From Chitinophagaceae bacterium (GTDB lineage: Bacteria > Bacteroidota > Bacteroidia > Chitinophagales > Chitinophagaceae), in assembly GCA_019247775.1 (NCBI GenBank), contig JAFBAN010000175.1, positions 1 to 35,712 on the forward strand: DNA of 35,712 nucleotides. Direction: 5' to 3'. Each line of letters starts with the position of its first letter. The stretch's first letter is position 1. Below the pieces are notes generated by a model. The model saw only the letters and a program-made list of their open reading frames with translations, was not told where the DNA came from and did no database searches. Both the position numbers and the translations under genes were made by a program. Of the stretch, positions 18,438-27,696 are shown one piece after another.

Positions 18438-20117
18438 TTAATTACTATTGCCTGCTGACTCTTTCACTGTTACATAATAATTCTTCTCGATAGTGTTCAG
18501 CGCCGCCAGGTCGCCCGGCCTTAGTTCCTTGGTGTTCCATTTACCGGATTCGGGGCCGAGTACCATTACGCCCCGTTCGGTCTTCAGTACAAGGGGCAGG
18601 TTGAAGCCCTCTACACAATTGGTGTAGCGATAGGAGAGGCTTGACTTATCGGCCGAAACGCTGTATTCAAATACCGGGATCTGGGTAGTGCGCAGGTACT
18701 GATCAAATATTTTCTGAACACTGCTTCCGAAATAGTCGCTTACCACTTTCTGGATATCTTCCGCCGTAACGGTCTGGTGATAGAACTTCTTATTAAGGAA
18801 ACGCAGCATCTGCCTGAACTTCTCATCATCATTCATAGCGTGACGAATACTGTGCAGCATGTTGCCCGTTTTAGGGTACATGTCGCCGCTACCTTCCTTA
18901 TTCACGCCATAAGGCCCGATAATCGGACGATCGTTGCGGATGCTTTTTCTCGTGCTGTAATTGTATTCATCCCCGGCCTGCTTACCATACCAGTAATCGG
19001 TGAACAGGGTTTCCGAATAATTGGTGAAGCCTTCGTGTATCCACATATCGGCCAGATCCTTACTCGTAATGCTGTTCGCAAACCATTCGTGGCCGCTCTC
19101 ATGCACGATGATAAAATCCCATTTCAATCCCCAGTCCGAGCTGCTTCTACCGAGATAGCCGTTGAGGTATTTGTTCCCGTAAGCAACAGCGCTCTGGTGC
19201 TCCATACCGAGATGCGGCGCATCTACCAGCTTATAACTGTCTTCATAGAACGGATAAGGGCCCATCCAGTACTCGAAAGCCCGCAGCATCAGTTTGGCCT
19301 GTTTGAATTGTTCCTTTGCTTTCTCCAGATTATAATCCAGTACCCAATAACTCAGATCGAGCTTTCCTTTCTCTCCCATCAACGTGTCGGTGAAATTCAC
19401 ATACTTGCCGATATAAGGGATGATGTTATAATTATTGATCGGGTTTTTTACTTCCCATTTCCAGGTGAAGGTCCCCGGGCTGAAACGTGTTTTACTCAGC
19501 AATCGCCCATTACCGACGCATACCAGGGTATCGGCTGCCGTGATCAATAGATTCGCACCGCTGTCAGGCTCATCACTCTGGTGATCTTTACACGGATACC
19601 ATACGCTCGCTCCCAGGCCCTGACAGGCAACACTCATCCAAGGCCTTCCTTTCTCATCTTTCGTAAAGATCCAGCCGCCATCCCATGGCGGACGTTTTGC
19701 AACCCGGGGGCTGCCCGAAAAACCCAGTGCCAGGGTCTCATTTTTTCCTTTCTGCAACTTCATGCCGACCGGGATCTCTACATAATAAACATTGCCCTCC
19801 CTGGTATAATTGAGTTTGGTATTGCGCAGATAAGCTTTGGTCAGTTCCATCGGTTCCTGCAGGTCGATCTGCATGCGGCGCCCAACCGATAATACCCTGA
19901 ACCTGATATCCACCTTTCCCTTGATCGTTTTGGCCTCATAATCGGGCGTAACGCCGATACTGTAATGGATCACATCCCACCAGATCCTGTCGGCATTGAG
20001 TGAGCCCCGCAACGTATCCTGGTGCGTAAACGCTTCTTTCTTTTCGCCCAGCTGTCCGAAAGCCATACCGGTAAAAAAGAAACCAAATAATGTCAGTAAT
20101 TTGACTTTTTTATTCAT
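18438..20117 (-). CDS. M1 family metallopeptidase
   Basis: HESGHEWFANSITSKDLADMWIHEGFTNY (HExxH + E); signal peptide. Confidence 0.92.
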   Translation of the reverse strand: MNKKVKLLTLFGFFFTGMAFGQLGEKKEAFTHQDTLRGSLNADRIWWDVIHYSIGVTPDYEAKTIKGKVDIRFRVLSVGRRMQIDLQEPMELTKAYLRNTKLNYTREGNVYYVEIPVGMKLQKGKNETLALGFSGSPRVAKRPPWDGGWIFTKDEKGRPWMSVACQGLGASVWYPCKDHQSDEPDSGANLLITAADTLVCVGNGRLLSKTRFSPGTFTWKWEVKNPINNYNIIPYIGKYVNFTDTLMGEKGKLDLSYWVLDYNLEKAKEQFKQAKLMLRAFEYWMGPYPFYEDSYKLVDAPHLGMEHQSAVAYGNKYLNGYLGRSSSDWGLKWDFIIVHESGHEWFANSITSKDLADMWIHEGFTNYSETLFTDYWYGKQAGDEYNYSTRKSIRNDRPIIGPYGVNKEGSGDMYPKTGNMLHSIRHAMNDDEKFRQMLRFLNKKFYHQTVTAEDIQKVVSDYFGSSVQKIFDQYLRTTQIPVFEYSVSADKSSLSYRYTNCVEGFNLPLVLKTERGVMVLGPESGKWNTKELRPGDLAALNTIEKNYYVTVKESAGNSN

Positions 20118-20145
20118 GGTGGGAAATTAGGAGATTAAAGATAAT

Positions 20146-21804
20146 ATGATTGTCAATAAACCGCTAATACACAAAACAACACAGAATCGTGCAAACGGGT
20201 TGGTTTATTTTTCCCTGTTCCTTTTTCTGTTGGGCTGCAGCGAGCAGCGGTCATCCGGAAAACAGGTTTTCAACTATAATGAGACCACAGGCATCGCTTC
20301 GCTCGATCCCGCTTTTGCCAAGAACCAGTCCATCATGTGGGCCGTACACCAGTTGTACAATACCCTTGTGGAGATAGACAGCGGGCTCAATATCGTGCCA
20401 TCCGTTGCAAAGAACTGGGAGATCAGTGCCGACCGGCTGGTGTACACCTTTCACCTGCGCAATGATGTATTCTTTCACGACAATGAATTGTTCCCAGGCG
20501 GCAAAGGCCGCAGGCTTGTTGCATCGGATATTGCCTATAGTCTTGGCCGGATCATGGATAAAACCACTGCCAGCAGCGGCGCATGGATCTTCAATAACCG
20601 GGTGGATACCCTGCAGCCTTTCACAGCCGTTAACGATTCCACTTTCCAGTTAAGGCTGCTGCGGCCGTTCCATCCCATCATGGGTATTCTCAGCATGCAG
20701 TATTGCAGTATCGTTCCGCACGAAGTGGTGGAAAAATATGGAAAGGATTTCCGCCGCCATCCCTGCGGGTCGGGACCCTTCCGTTTCGGTTCCTGGGATG
20801 AAGGCGAAGCCATGATCTTTCATCGTAATCCCGCTTACTGGGAAAAAGACAGCAGCGGAAGATCACTGCCTTATCTCGATGCCATCCGCATCAGCTTCTT
20901 CGATAATAAAGCCACCGAGTTCCTGCAGTTCAGGCAGGGCGGGCTCAGTTTTGTGAATGATATCGACCCCTCTTTTAAAGATGAGATACTCACCAAGAAA
21001 GGGGAATTGCGCGAACAGTGGAAAGGCAAGCTCCAGTTGAAAAAACATGCCTATCTCAACACAGAATACTTCGGCATCATGGTAGATGAACTGAATCCGC
21101 TGGTGAAAAATTCGCCCACCCGCTCCAAAGCGATCCGGCAGGCGATGAATTATGCGGTGAACCGCGAACAGCTGATGATGTACATGCGCAATTCGATCGG
21201 CATCCCGGCCACTGCCGGTTTTGTACCCGGCGGACTGCCCTCGCACAATGCTGAAATGGTGAAAGGATATCCCTATAATCCGGCGCGGGCGCGCGAGCTG
21301 TTGTCGGAAGCAGGATTTCCCGGCGGCCGCGGACTAACGCCGGTAAAACTGCTCACCATTCCGATCTATGCGGATATCGCCAGCTTTGCCGCGCGTCAGT
21401 GGGAAGAGATCGGGATACCAGTGCAGGTGGAAGTGATCCAGAAAAGCCTGCTGCTGGAACAGACGGCTAAATCGCAGGCCCTGTTCTTCCGGGGCAGCTG
21501 GATCGCCGATTACCCGGATGCGGAAAATTATATGGCCATGTTCTACAGCAGAAATCCCGCGCCGCCGAACTATACCCGCTATAAAAATCCGGCTTTCGAT
21601 ATCCTGTATGAAAAAGCCCTGCTCGAGACCAATGATTCCTTGCGATACCAACTGTACCGGCAAATGGACCAGCTCGTCATCAATGATGCGCCGGTAGTGC
21701 CCATCTGGTACGATATGGCCATCCACCTGATCCAGCCCGATATCAGCGGCTTCTATCCAAATGCCCTCAACCTGCTGGAGCTTCGGCGAACGAGGATGGA
21801 GTGA
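20146..21804 (+). CDS. ABC transporter substrate-binding protein, family 5 (peptide/OppA-like), lipoprotein
   Basis: FLFLLGCSE lipobox; NYNETTGIASLDPAFAKNQSIMWAVHQLYNTLVEID...AKNWEISADRLVYTFHLRNDVFFHD. Confidence 0.92.
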   Translation: MIVNKPLIHKTTQNRANGLVYFSLFLFLLGCSEQRSSGKQVFNYNETTGIASLDPAFAKNQSIMWAVHQLYNTLVEIDSGLNIVPSVAKNWEISADRLVYTFHLRNDVFFHDNELFPGGKGRRLVASDIAYSLGRIMDKTTASSGAWIFNNRVDTLQPFTAVNDSTFQLRLLRPFHPIMGILSMQYCSIVPHEVVEKYGKDFRRHPCGSGPFRFGSWDEGEAMIFHRNPAYWEKDSSGRSLPYLDAIRISFFDNKATEFLQFRQGGLSFVNDIDPSFKDEILTKKGELREQWKGKLQLKKHAYLNTEYFGIMVDELNPLVKNSPTRSKAIRQAMNYAVNREQLMMYMRNSIGIPATAGFVPGGLPSHNAEMVKGYPYNPARARELLSEAGFPGGRGLTPVKLLTIPIYADIASFAARQWEEIGIPVQVEVIQKSLLLEQTAKSQALFFRGSWIADYPDAENYMAMFYSRNPAPPNYTRYKNPAFDILYEKALLETNDSLRYQLYRQMDQLVINDAPVVPIWYDMAIHLIQPDISGFYPNALNLLELRRTRME

Positions 21805-21817
21805 TTGGGAATGATTC

Positions 21818-21892
21818 ACCGCCAAGACGCAATGGCGCCAAGTTTCGCGAAAATTTCCTGGCGTGACCTCGCGTCCTCGCGCCTTTGCGGTA
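21818..21892. repeat. imperfect inverted repeat between convergent SBP and msrA genes
   Basis: accgccaagacgcaatggcgcca... / ...gcgtcctcgcgcctttgcggt; about 23 of 33 positions pair by eye. Confidence 0.75.
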
Positions 21893-21924
21893 AAAAATGC
21901 CTGACTACAAGTATTCTAAGATCA

Positions 21925-22572
21925 TTAATGCTTCTTAAGCTTGGTCTTGAACACCTTCTCAAACTTCTCCACCTTCGGAGCGATCACAAATCTGCAATAA
22001 CCCTGGTTCTGGTTATCATTATAATAATTCTGGTGATAATTCTCGGCGGGATAGAAATTCTTGAAAGGCTCTATCGCAGTAACGATCGGTTTATCCCATG
22101 CGCCGCTTTTATCGAGCTCGGCTTTATATTTCTCGGCCTTTTTGTGTTGGTCTTCGTTATGGTAATACACCACGCTCCGGTACTGCGGACCTACATCATT
22201 GCCCTGTTGGTCGTAGGTGGTAGGATCGTGGGTTTTCCAGAATACCTCCAGCAGTTCATCGTAAGAGATCTTCGCCGGATCATACACGATGCGCGCCAGT
22301 TCAACATGACCGGTATTCTTATCGCATACTTCTTCGTAGCTGGGGTTCTCTACATGGCCGCCGCCATAGCCGCTGGTAACCTCATATACGCCTTCCAGCC
22401 GCTGGAAGAACGCTTCGGTACACCAGAAACAGCCTTCGCCAAATGTGGCGGTATCGGTTTTAACGCCTGCCGGGATCGTATTTTTCATAAGGGTTGTTTT
22501 CCTGCCTGCATCCTGCTGTCCGCAGGCCGCAATGGTTACAGCCAGCATCAACAGCGAAAAGAAACTGCGCAT
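21925..22572 (-). CDS. msrA: peptide-methionine (S)-S-oxide reductase
   Basis: ATFGEGCFWCTEAFFQRLEGVYEVTSGYGGG; start set to MRSFFSLLML (22572). Confidence 0.95.
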   Translation of the reverse strand: MRSFFSLLMLAVTIAACGQQDAGRKTTLMKNTIPAGVKTDTATFGEGCFWCTEAFFQRLEGVYEVTSGYGGGHVENPSYEEVCDKNTGHVELARIVYDPAKISYDELLEVFWKTHDPTTYDQQGNDVGPQYRSVVYYHNEDQHKKAEKYKAELDKSGAWDKPIVTAIEPFKNFYPAENYHQNYYNDNQNQGYCRFVIAPKVEKFEKVFKTKLKKH

Positions 22573-22720
22573 CTTGTAATTGATTTTTGTAAAATTACGA
22601 GATGCGGGCCGAATCGGTTTCTCCCGCATCTGCCGAAAGCCTGAATATACCCCTGGCAACCTTGCAGATTCGGGTTTTATTAACAAATATCTTACTCTCC
22701 GCTGCAATCTCCAATCTGCA

Positions 22721-22736
22721 ATTTCAGATCTGAAAT
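22721..22736. promoter_or_regulatory. perfect 16-bp palindrome upstream of mutS2
   Basis: ATTTCAGATCTGAAAT equals its reverse complement. Confidence 0.6.
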
Positions 22737-22746
22737 CCCCATCCCT

Positions 22747-22754
22747 TACATTTG
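22747..22754 (+). promoter_or_regulatory. Bacteroidota-type -7 element (TAnnTTTG) for mutS2
   Basis: TACATTTG, 17 nt before ATG 22772. Confidence 0.5.
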
Positions 22755-22771
22755 CTCCTTTAATTCACCGC

Positions 22772-24877
22772 ATGCGTCTTTATCCCGAGTCTGCCGCCAC
22801 CCAGCTGGAATTCGACAAAGTAAAAGCTTTGCTGGCGGCGCATACCCAGACCGCGTATGCCAAACAGAAAGCGGACGAATTACGGATCCATACCCGCAAA
22901 GACTATATCCAGCTGGAACTGGAGCAGAGCCACGAATACAAATTGATCCTTGGCCAGGGACAATATTTCCCCAACGATTTTACCCTGAACATCAGCCGGG
23001 ATCTTAAGCTGCTGTCCATTCCGGGCTCCATGCTTACCGGCGAACAGTGGATGCCGGTGCGCAGGCTGGCAGAGAACACGAAGAATATTTTTCGCTGGTT
23101 CGATGCGGAGAAAAAGCTCGCTTATCCGGCCCTGGCCTCCCTGCTGGAAGGCATCCACTATGAGAAAGCCATCGTGGCAGCGATAGACGAAGTACTCGAC
23201 GAAAGCGGCAATGTAAAGGACGATGCTTCCGATAATCTTCGCCAGATCAGGATGAGCCTGTTCAGGAAGCGCAATGAGCTCAGGCGTGTTTTTGAGAAAG
23301 TAGTGGCCAAACTTGCAAAAGCCGGGTACAGCGCAGATATAGAAGAAAGTTTCAGCAACGGCAGGAGAGTGGTGGCCGTTTTTTCGGAACACAAGCGCCA
23401 GGTAAAAGGCATTTTGCACGGCGAAAGCGATAGCCGCAAAACAGCTTTTATCGAACCCGAAGAAACCATCGAGCTCAACAATGAAGTGTTTGCCCTCGAA
23501 CACGAGGAAGGCCGCGAAGTGCAGCGCATCCTGCGTGAGCTCACTTCCAGACTTTCGCCTTATGCACCGCTGTTGCAGCAATACCTGGAGCTCAGCGGCG
23601 AATATGATTTTGCCCGGGCCAAGGCGCGGCTGGCGCTTGACATGAACGGCCAGCTGCCCAATCTTGCCGATAAATCGCATGTGGAACTGGTAGATGCTTA
23701 TCACCCGCTGCTCTATCTCTACAACAAATCCTCGGGCAGAAAGACCATCCCGGTCACCATCAGGCTGGATGACCAGAGCCGGATACTGGTGATCAGCGGA
23801 CCGAATGCAGGCGGAAAGACCGTTACCATGAAGACCATCGGGCTTAACCAGATGATGCTGCAGAGCGGCTTGCTGGTGCCCGTAAGCCCGGTATCGCAGA
23901 TGGGGATTTTCAAACAGCTTTTCATACATATCGGCGATACGCAGAACCTCGAATTCGAGCTCAGCACCTATTCGAGCCATCTGCTGCACATGAAATACTT
24001 TATCGAATCGGCCAATGGCCGCACCCTGTTCTTCATCGATGAGCTGGGCAGCGGCAGCGATCCCAATCTCGGCGGCGCTTTTGCGGAAGTGATCATGGAA
24101 GAACTGTCGCGCAAACATGCTTACGGCATCGTTACCACGCATTACCTGAACCTGAAAGTGATGGCCAATCATACCCAGGGCATCATCAATGGCGCTATGC
24201 AGTTCGATGAACGCAACCTGCAACCCTTGTATAAACTGGTGATTGGTCAGCCGGGCAGTTCGTACACATTCGCTATTGCGGAACGCATCGGTCTGCCCAA
24301 ACATTTGATCGGCAAAGCGCGTAAACTGGTGGATGACGATCATTTCAAACTGGACCGCTTACTGAACAATACAGAAAAGGACCTGCAGCAGCTCGACAAA
24401 GAAAAACGCGAACTGCAGCGATTGCTGAAGGAGAATGAAAAGCTGAAAAAAGAATTGCAGGCGGTGCTCGATAAGGAGAAACACCAGCAGCAGGTAGAAC
24501 TACTCAAGCACCAGAACCGGATCTCCGAAGAGCGGATCGCGTATCTGAAAGACATGGAACGCAAGCTGAAACAGATCGTGCTCGACTGGAAGAAAACCGA
24601 AGACAAAAATGATGTAGTAAAAAATCTGAAGGATCTGTTGTTCAAACGCAAAGAAGAGATCGTGGTGAACAAACTTGCGAAGAAAGTAGACCAGAAATAC
24701 AAGGAACTGAAAGTGGAGATCGCACCCGGCTCACTGGTAAAGCTGAAAAAGAACTACCAGGTAGGGGAGGTGAAAGAGATCCGCGGCAAACGTGCCATCG
24801 TCCAGATCGGCGCACTCCCAATGAATGTCGACATCGCCGACCTCACACCCGTTGAGAAGATCCAGCAGATCGAGTGA
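22772..24877 (+). CDS. mutS2: MutS2-like DNA mismatch/recombination ATPase lacking a C-terminal Smr domain
   Basis: Walker A ISGPNAGGKTVTMKT, Walker B RTLFFIDELGSGSDPNLGG, long coiled coil and KOW-like end; start set to MRLYPESAATQLEFDKVK; ORF stops at ...DLTPVEKIQQIE. Confidence 0.9.
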   Translation: MRLYPESAATQLEFDKVKALLAAHTQTAYAKQKADELRIHTRKDYIQLELEQSHEYKLILGQGQYFPNDFTLNISRDLKLLSIPGSMLTGEQWMPVRRLAENTKNIFRWFDAEKKLAYPALASLLEGIHYEKAIVAAIDEVLDESGNVKDDASDNLRQIRMSLFRKRNELRRVFEKVVAKLAKAGYSADIEESFSNGRRVVAVFSEHKRQVKGILHGESDSRKTAFIEPEETIELNNEVFALEHEEGREVQRILRELTSRLSPYAPLLQQYLELSGEYDFARAKARLALDMNGQLPNLADKSHVELVDAYHPLLYLYNKSSGRKTIPVTIRLDDQSRILVISGPNAGGKTVTMKTIGLNQMMLQSGLLVPVSPVSQMGIFKQLFIHIGDTQNLEFELSTYSSHLLHMKYFIESANGRTLFFIDELGSGSDPNLGGAFAEVIMEELSRKHAYGIVTTHYLNLKVMANHTQGIINGAMQFDERNLQPLYKLVIGQPGSSYTFAIAERIGLPKHLIGKARKLVDDDHFKLDRLLNNTEKDLQQLDKEKRELQRLLKENEKLKKELQAVLDKEKHQQQVELLKHQNRISEERIAYLKDMERKLKQIVLDWKKTEDKNDVVKNLKDLLFKRKEEIVVNKLAKKVDQKYKELKVEIAPGSLVKLKKNYQVGEVKEIRGKRAIVQIGALPMNVDIADLTPVEKIQQIE

Positions 24878-24878
24878 T

Positions 24879-24914
24879 CTCCGTGCACCTCTGTGCATTC
24901 TGTGCCTCTGTGGT
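24879..24914. repeat. unpaired 'phrase' repeat (ctctgtgc-rich) after mutS2
   Basis: ctccgtgcacctctgtgcattctgtgcctctgtggt; approximately 8-9-mer period, no partner arm nearby. Confidence 0.6.
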
Positions 24915-24953
24915 AAAACCTCTGTTCCTCTGTCTGCTTAGTTTACACAGCTC

Positions 24954-25421
24954 TCACAAAGACCCCATCTTCAATAACTCCGCCTCCAGTTTATCCATAT
25001 TCTCCTCATTCTTCTCCGGCGCATAAGGCCTGATCTTATTGCATTCCCCAACCGAATTGAATTTCATTTTGAAAATAACTCGGGTCCGGGCTTCCGCCAG
25101 CTCTTCGAAAACGGTTTCTACCTGGAATATCGGTTGCGACTGCCGGTCCCAGACCAGTAATTCCGGTTCACGGATCACGGTAAATGTGCACTCATTCACA
25201 TAATTTCCTTTCTCAGGTCCATGCATCACAAAGCTCCATTTCCCGCCTGGCCGCAGGTCGAAGCTGTTGAATGTGTTGGTAAATCCTTTGGGCCCCCACC
25301 AGTTCTGCAGATGTTTAGGATCGGTCCAGGCTTTGAAAACGAGCGCCCTCGGCGCATTGAGATCGCGGATGGTAACGATCTCGCATTCGGGAGGCACTTG
25401 TAATACAGGTTCTGTTTTCAT
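24954..25421 (-). CDS. SRPBCC/AHSA1-type activator-like protein
   Basis: FKAWTDPKHLQNWWGPKGFTNTFNSFDLRPGGKW. Confidence 0.87.
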   Translation of the reverse strand: MKTEPVLQVPPECEIVTIRDLNAPRALVFKAWTDPKHLQNWWGPKGFTNTFNSFDLRPGGKWSFVMHGPEKGNYVNECTFTVIREPELLVWDRQSQPIFQVETVFEELAEARTRVIFKMKFNSVGECNKIRPYAPEKNEENMDKLEAELLKMGSL

Positions 25422-25442
25422 GTTATGTCAGGTAGCAGTGAA

Positions 25443-26312
25443 TTATTTTAAAAGAAAATATAGTCCATCCTTCACCGCCGGAAGAAAAACGGACATATGA
25501 TCCTCTGCAGGATAATATCGCCAGTCAAACGAAATCGCCGAACCCGACTTTAAGTTATCGAGCAGCAAAAGGGTAGGACGGGTCTGTGCTGTTTGTCGCG
25601 ACGTGTCCTTCCTGATCGCCTCAAGGTCCTTTTTGTCTTTGCTCATAGTATTGGCGATGGCCAGGAACACCGATACCTGCTGCGTTGTCTTTTTTAAGCT
25701 GATGGTCTCCTTTACCAATTTTCCATCGTCCCCCCACATACTGGGATCGATGATCAGGTACTTACGGAACATTGCCGGATGCTTCATTAACATTTCCACC
25801 GCGATCAATCCACCCAGCGAATGCCCGATCAGCATGCGCGAATCGCCGGCCGGATAATTCGCATCGATATAAGGCAACAGCTCTTTTTCCAGGTGCTCGA
25901 TAAATTTTTGCCCGCCGCCCGAAACGGACGCAGCTCTCTGGTCGAGAAAAGGCGAGGAAGCCATAGCCGTAGGCGTATAGTCGCGATCCCTTAGCCAGAT
26001 ATTGTCGATGCCCACCACGATCTTCTGCTGCTGGCCCATCTGCTTCAGGGCATTGACTACGTTGATGAATTGCGCCTGGCCATCCAGCACATAGATCACA
26101 TCAAGCTTTCCTTTTACCGCCGGCGTATAGACCTCGAAATTCCTTTGTTCGCCGAGGATCCTTGATTGAATACTGAACGATTGAATGCCGGTGTTATCCT
26201 GAGCAGCGGCCAATATGCTGCATAGCAGGCCTGACAATAACATCAACCAGGCCCCTGGCTTTTCAAAAAACGGTCGGGAGACTTTTCTGTTGCTGGGCAC
26301 AATACTTTTCAT
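25443..26312 (-). CDS. alpha/beta hydrolase, esterase (IroE/Fes-like)
   Basis: IYVLDGQAQF..., nucleophile elbow LIGHSLGGLIAVEML; signal peptide. Confidence 0.87.
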   Translation of the reverse strand: MKSIVPSNRKVSRPFFEKPGAWLMLLSGLLCSILAAAQDNTGIQSFSIQSRILGEQRNFEVYTPAVKGKLDVIYVLDGQAQFINVVNALKQMGQQQKIVVGIDNIWLRDRDYTPTAMASSPFLDQRAASVSGGGQKFIEHLEKELLPYIDANYPAGDSRMLIGHSLGGLIAVEMLMKHPAMFRKYLIIDPSMWGDDGKLVKETISLKKTTQQVSVFLAIANTMSKDKKDLEAIRKDTSRQTAQTRPTLLLLDNLKSGSAISFDWRYYPAEDHMSVFLPAVKDGLYFLLK

Positions 26313-26464
26313 AGCAGGCTATTGCCTTCGAAAATATATCAACGCTGTCGGATAAATTTAAACTATTTTCCGGATGGCCGATTGCAGTATTCAATCTAAC
26401 TTGCATTTATTTACGAGATGAAGTTTAAGACTAGTGGACATTCGTCTCTGTTTAAAACAGGAAC

Positions 26465-27310
26465 ATGAAACCAGCCTCCACCAAACTCATCACTGTCATC
26501 GGTGCCGGCTCCATCGGCCAGGCTATCGCTCGCAGAATAGGAGCGGGTAAACATCTCCTGCTTGCCGACCTTCGAAAGGAAAATGCAGACGCCGCTGCCA
26601 AAACCTTGAGCGAAGCCGGCTTCGAAGTCAGCACCGCAGTCGTTGACGTAACCTCGAAAGAATCTGTTCTCGCCCTAATTGCATCAGCAAACGCCATCGG
26701 GTCTGTTCATGGCCTTATCCATGCGGCTGGTGTATCGCCCTCCCAGGCATCAGCCTCTACCATCCTGAAAGTAGATCTCTATGGGACTGCATTGGTGCTG
26801 GAGGAATTTGGGAAAGTCATCGAGCAGGGCGGGGCAGGAGTGGTGATCGCATCCCAATCCGGCCACCGTTTGCCGGCTCTTACCGCAGAACAGAACGAAG
26901 CACTTGCCACTACAGCTGCAGAAGATTTGCTCTCGCTACCTTTTCTTCAACCTCACTTGGTTACTGATCCGCTTAACGCTTACCAATTATCCAAAAGAGG
27001 CAATTCGCTCCGCGTGATGGCTGAAGCTGTGCGCTGGGGAAAACGAGGCGCACGCATCAACGCCATCAGTCCAGGCATCATTATTACTCCGCTCGCCAAA
27101 GATGAATTATCTGGTCCGAGGGGCGATGGCTACCGCAGGATGATCGACTTGTCCGCAGTAGGTCGCGCGGGAACTCCAGATGAGGTAGGAGCGGTTGGTG
27201 CATTACTAATGGGACAGGAAGGAGCTTTTATCACCGGCAGCGATTTCCTAATGGATGGCGGCGTCACTGCAGCGTATTGGTTTGGAGACCTATCGCCGCA
27301 GGCGTCCTGA
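26465..27310 (+). CDS. SDR family oxidoreductase
   Basis: Rossmann start VIGAGSIGQAIARRIG, YQLSK active site, ITGSDFLMDGG. Confidence 0.9.
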   Translation: MKPASTKLITVIGAGSIGQAIARRIGAGKHLLLADLRKENADAAAKTLSEAGFEVSTAVVDVTSKESVLALIASANAIGSVHGLIHAAGVSPSQASASTILKVDLYGTALVLEEFGKVIEQGGAGVVIASQSGHRLPALTAEQNEALATTAAEDLLSLPFLQPHLVTDPLNAYQLSKRGNSLRVMAEAVRWGKRGARINAISPGIIITPLAKDELSGPRGDGYRRMIDLSAVGRAGTPDEVGAVGALLMGQEGAFITGSDFLMDGGVTAAYWFGDLSPQAS

Positions 27311-27468
27311 TGTTTTTATCAAAGTCCTTAGCAGTGTTTTGCTCGTACATACCAGCCTTACGAATGCATCCTCACGTCGATCCATGTTTGGCGTCTCGCG
27401 ACTTCGATTAAAAAGCGGGGTCTCATCTTTTTTTGGTAGATCGACCCTCAGGCTATTATTTTGCACCC

Positions 27469-27553
27469 GGAGAGATGGCAGAGCGGTCGAATGCGGCGGT
27501 CTTGAAAACCGTTGAGGTGAAAGCCTCCGGGGGTTCGAATCCCTCTCTCTCCG
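27469..27553 (+). tRNA. tRNA-Ser, anticodon TGA (27503-27505), no encoded CCA
   Basis: GGAGAGA...TCTCTCC acceptor pairing, anticodon loop CTTGAAA, long variable arm GAGG-TGAAAG-CCTC, T-arm GGTTCGAATCC. Confidence 0.95.
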
Positions 27554-27557
27554 CCTC

Positions 27558-27596
27558 AGCCCACCGAAGCTTTAGCGCAGGTGGGCTTTTTGTTTT
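27558..27596 (+). terminator. rho-independent-type terminator after tRNA-Ser
   Basis: AGCCCACC ... GGTGGGCT stem followed by TTTTGTTTT. Confidence 0.75.
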
Positions 27597-27696
27597 ATAA
27601 AGGCAGCCCAATTTCTCGGTGGGCTTCGGCAGACAAGTCCGCTTATCAGGTATTAATACCTGATTTTCTTTTGGGGAAGTAGGTGAGCTTTGCGAA

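Noticed and set aside
22880-24343. 487-aa minus-strand ORF opposite mutS2
   Set aside because: Long but antisense to a well-conserved MutS2 reading frame; His/Phe-rich shadow composition.
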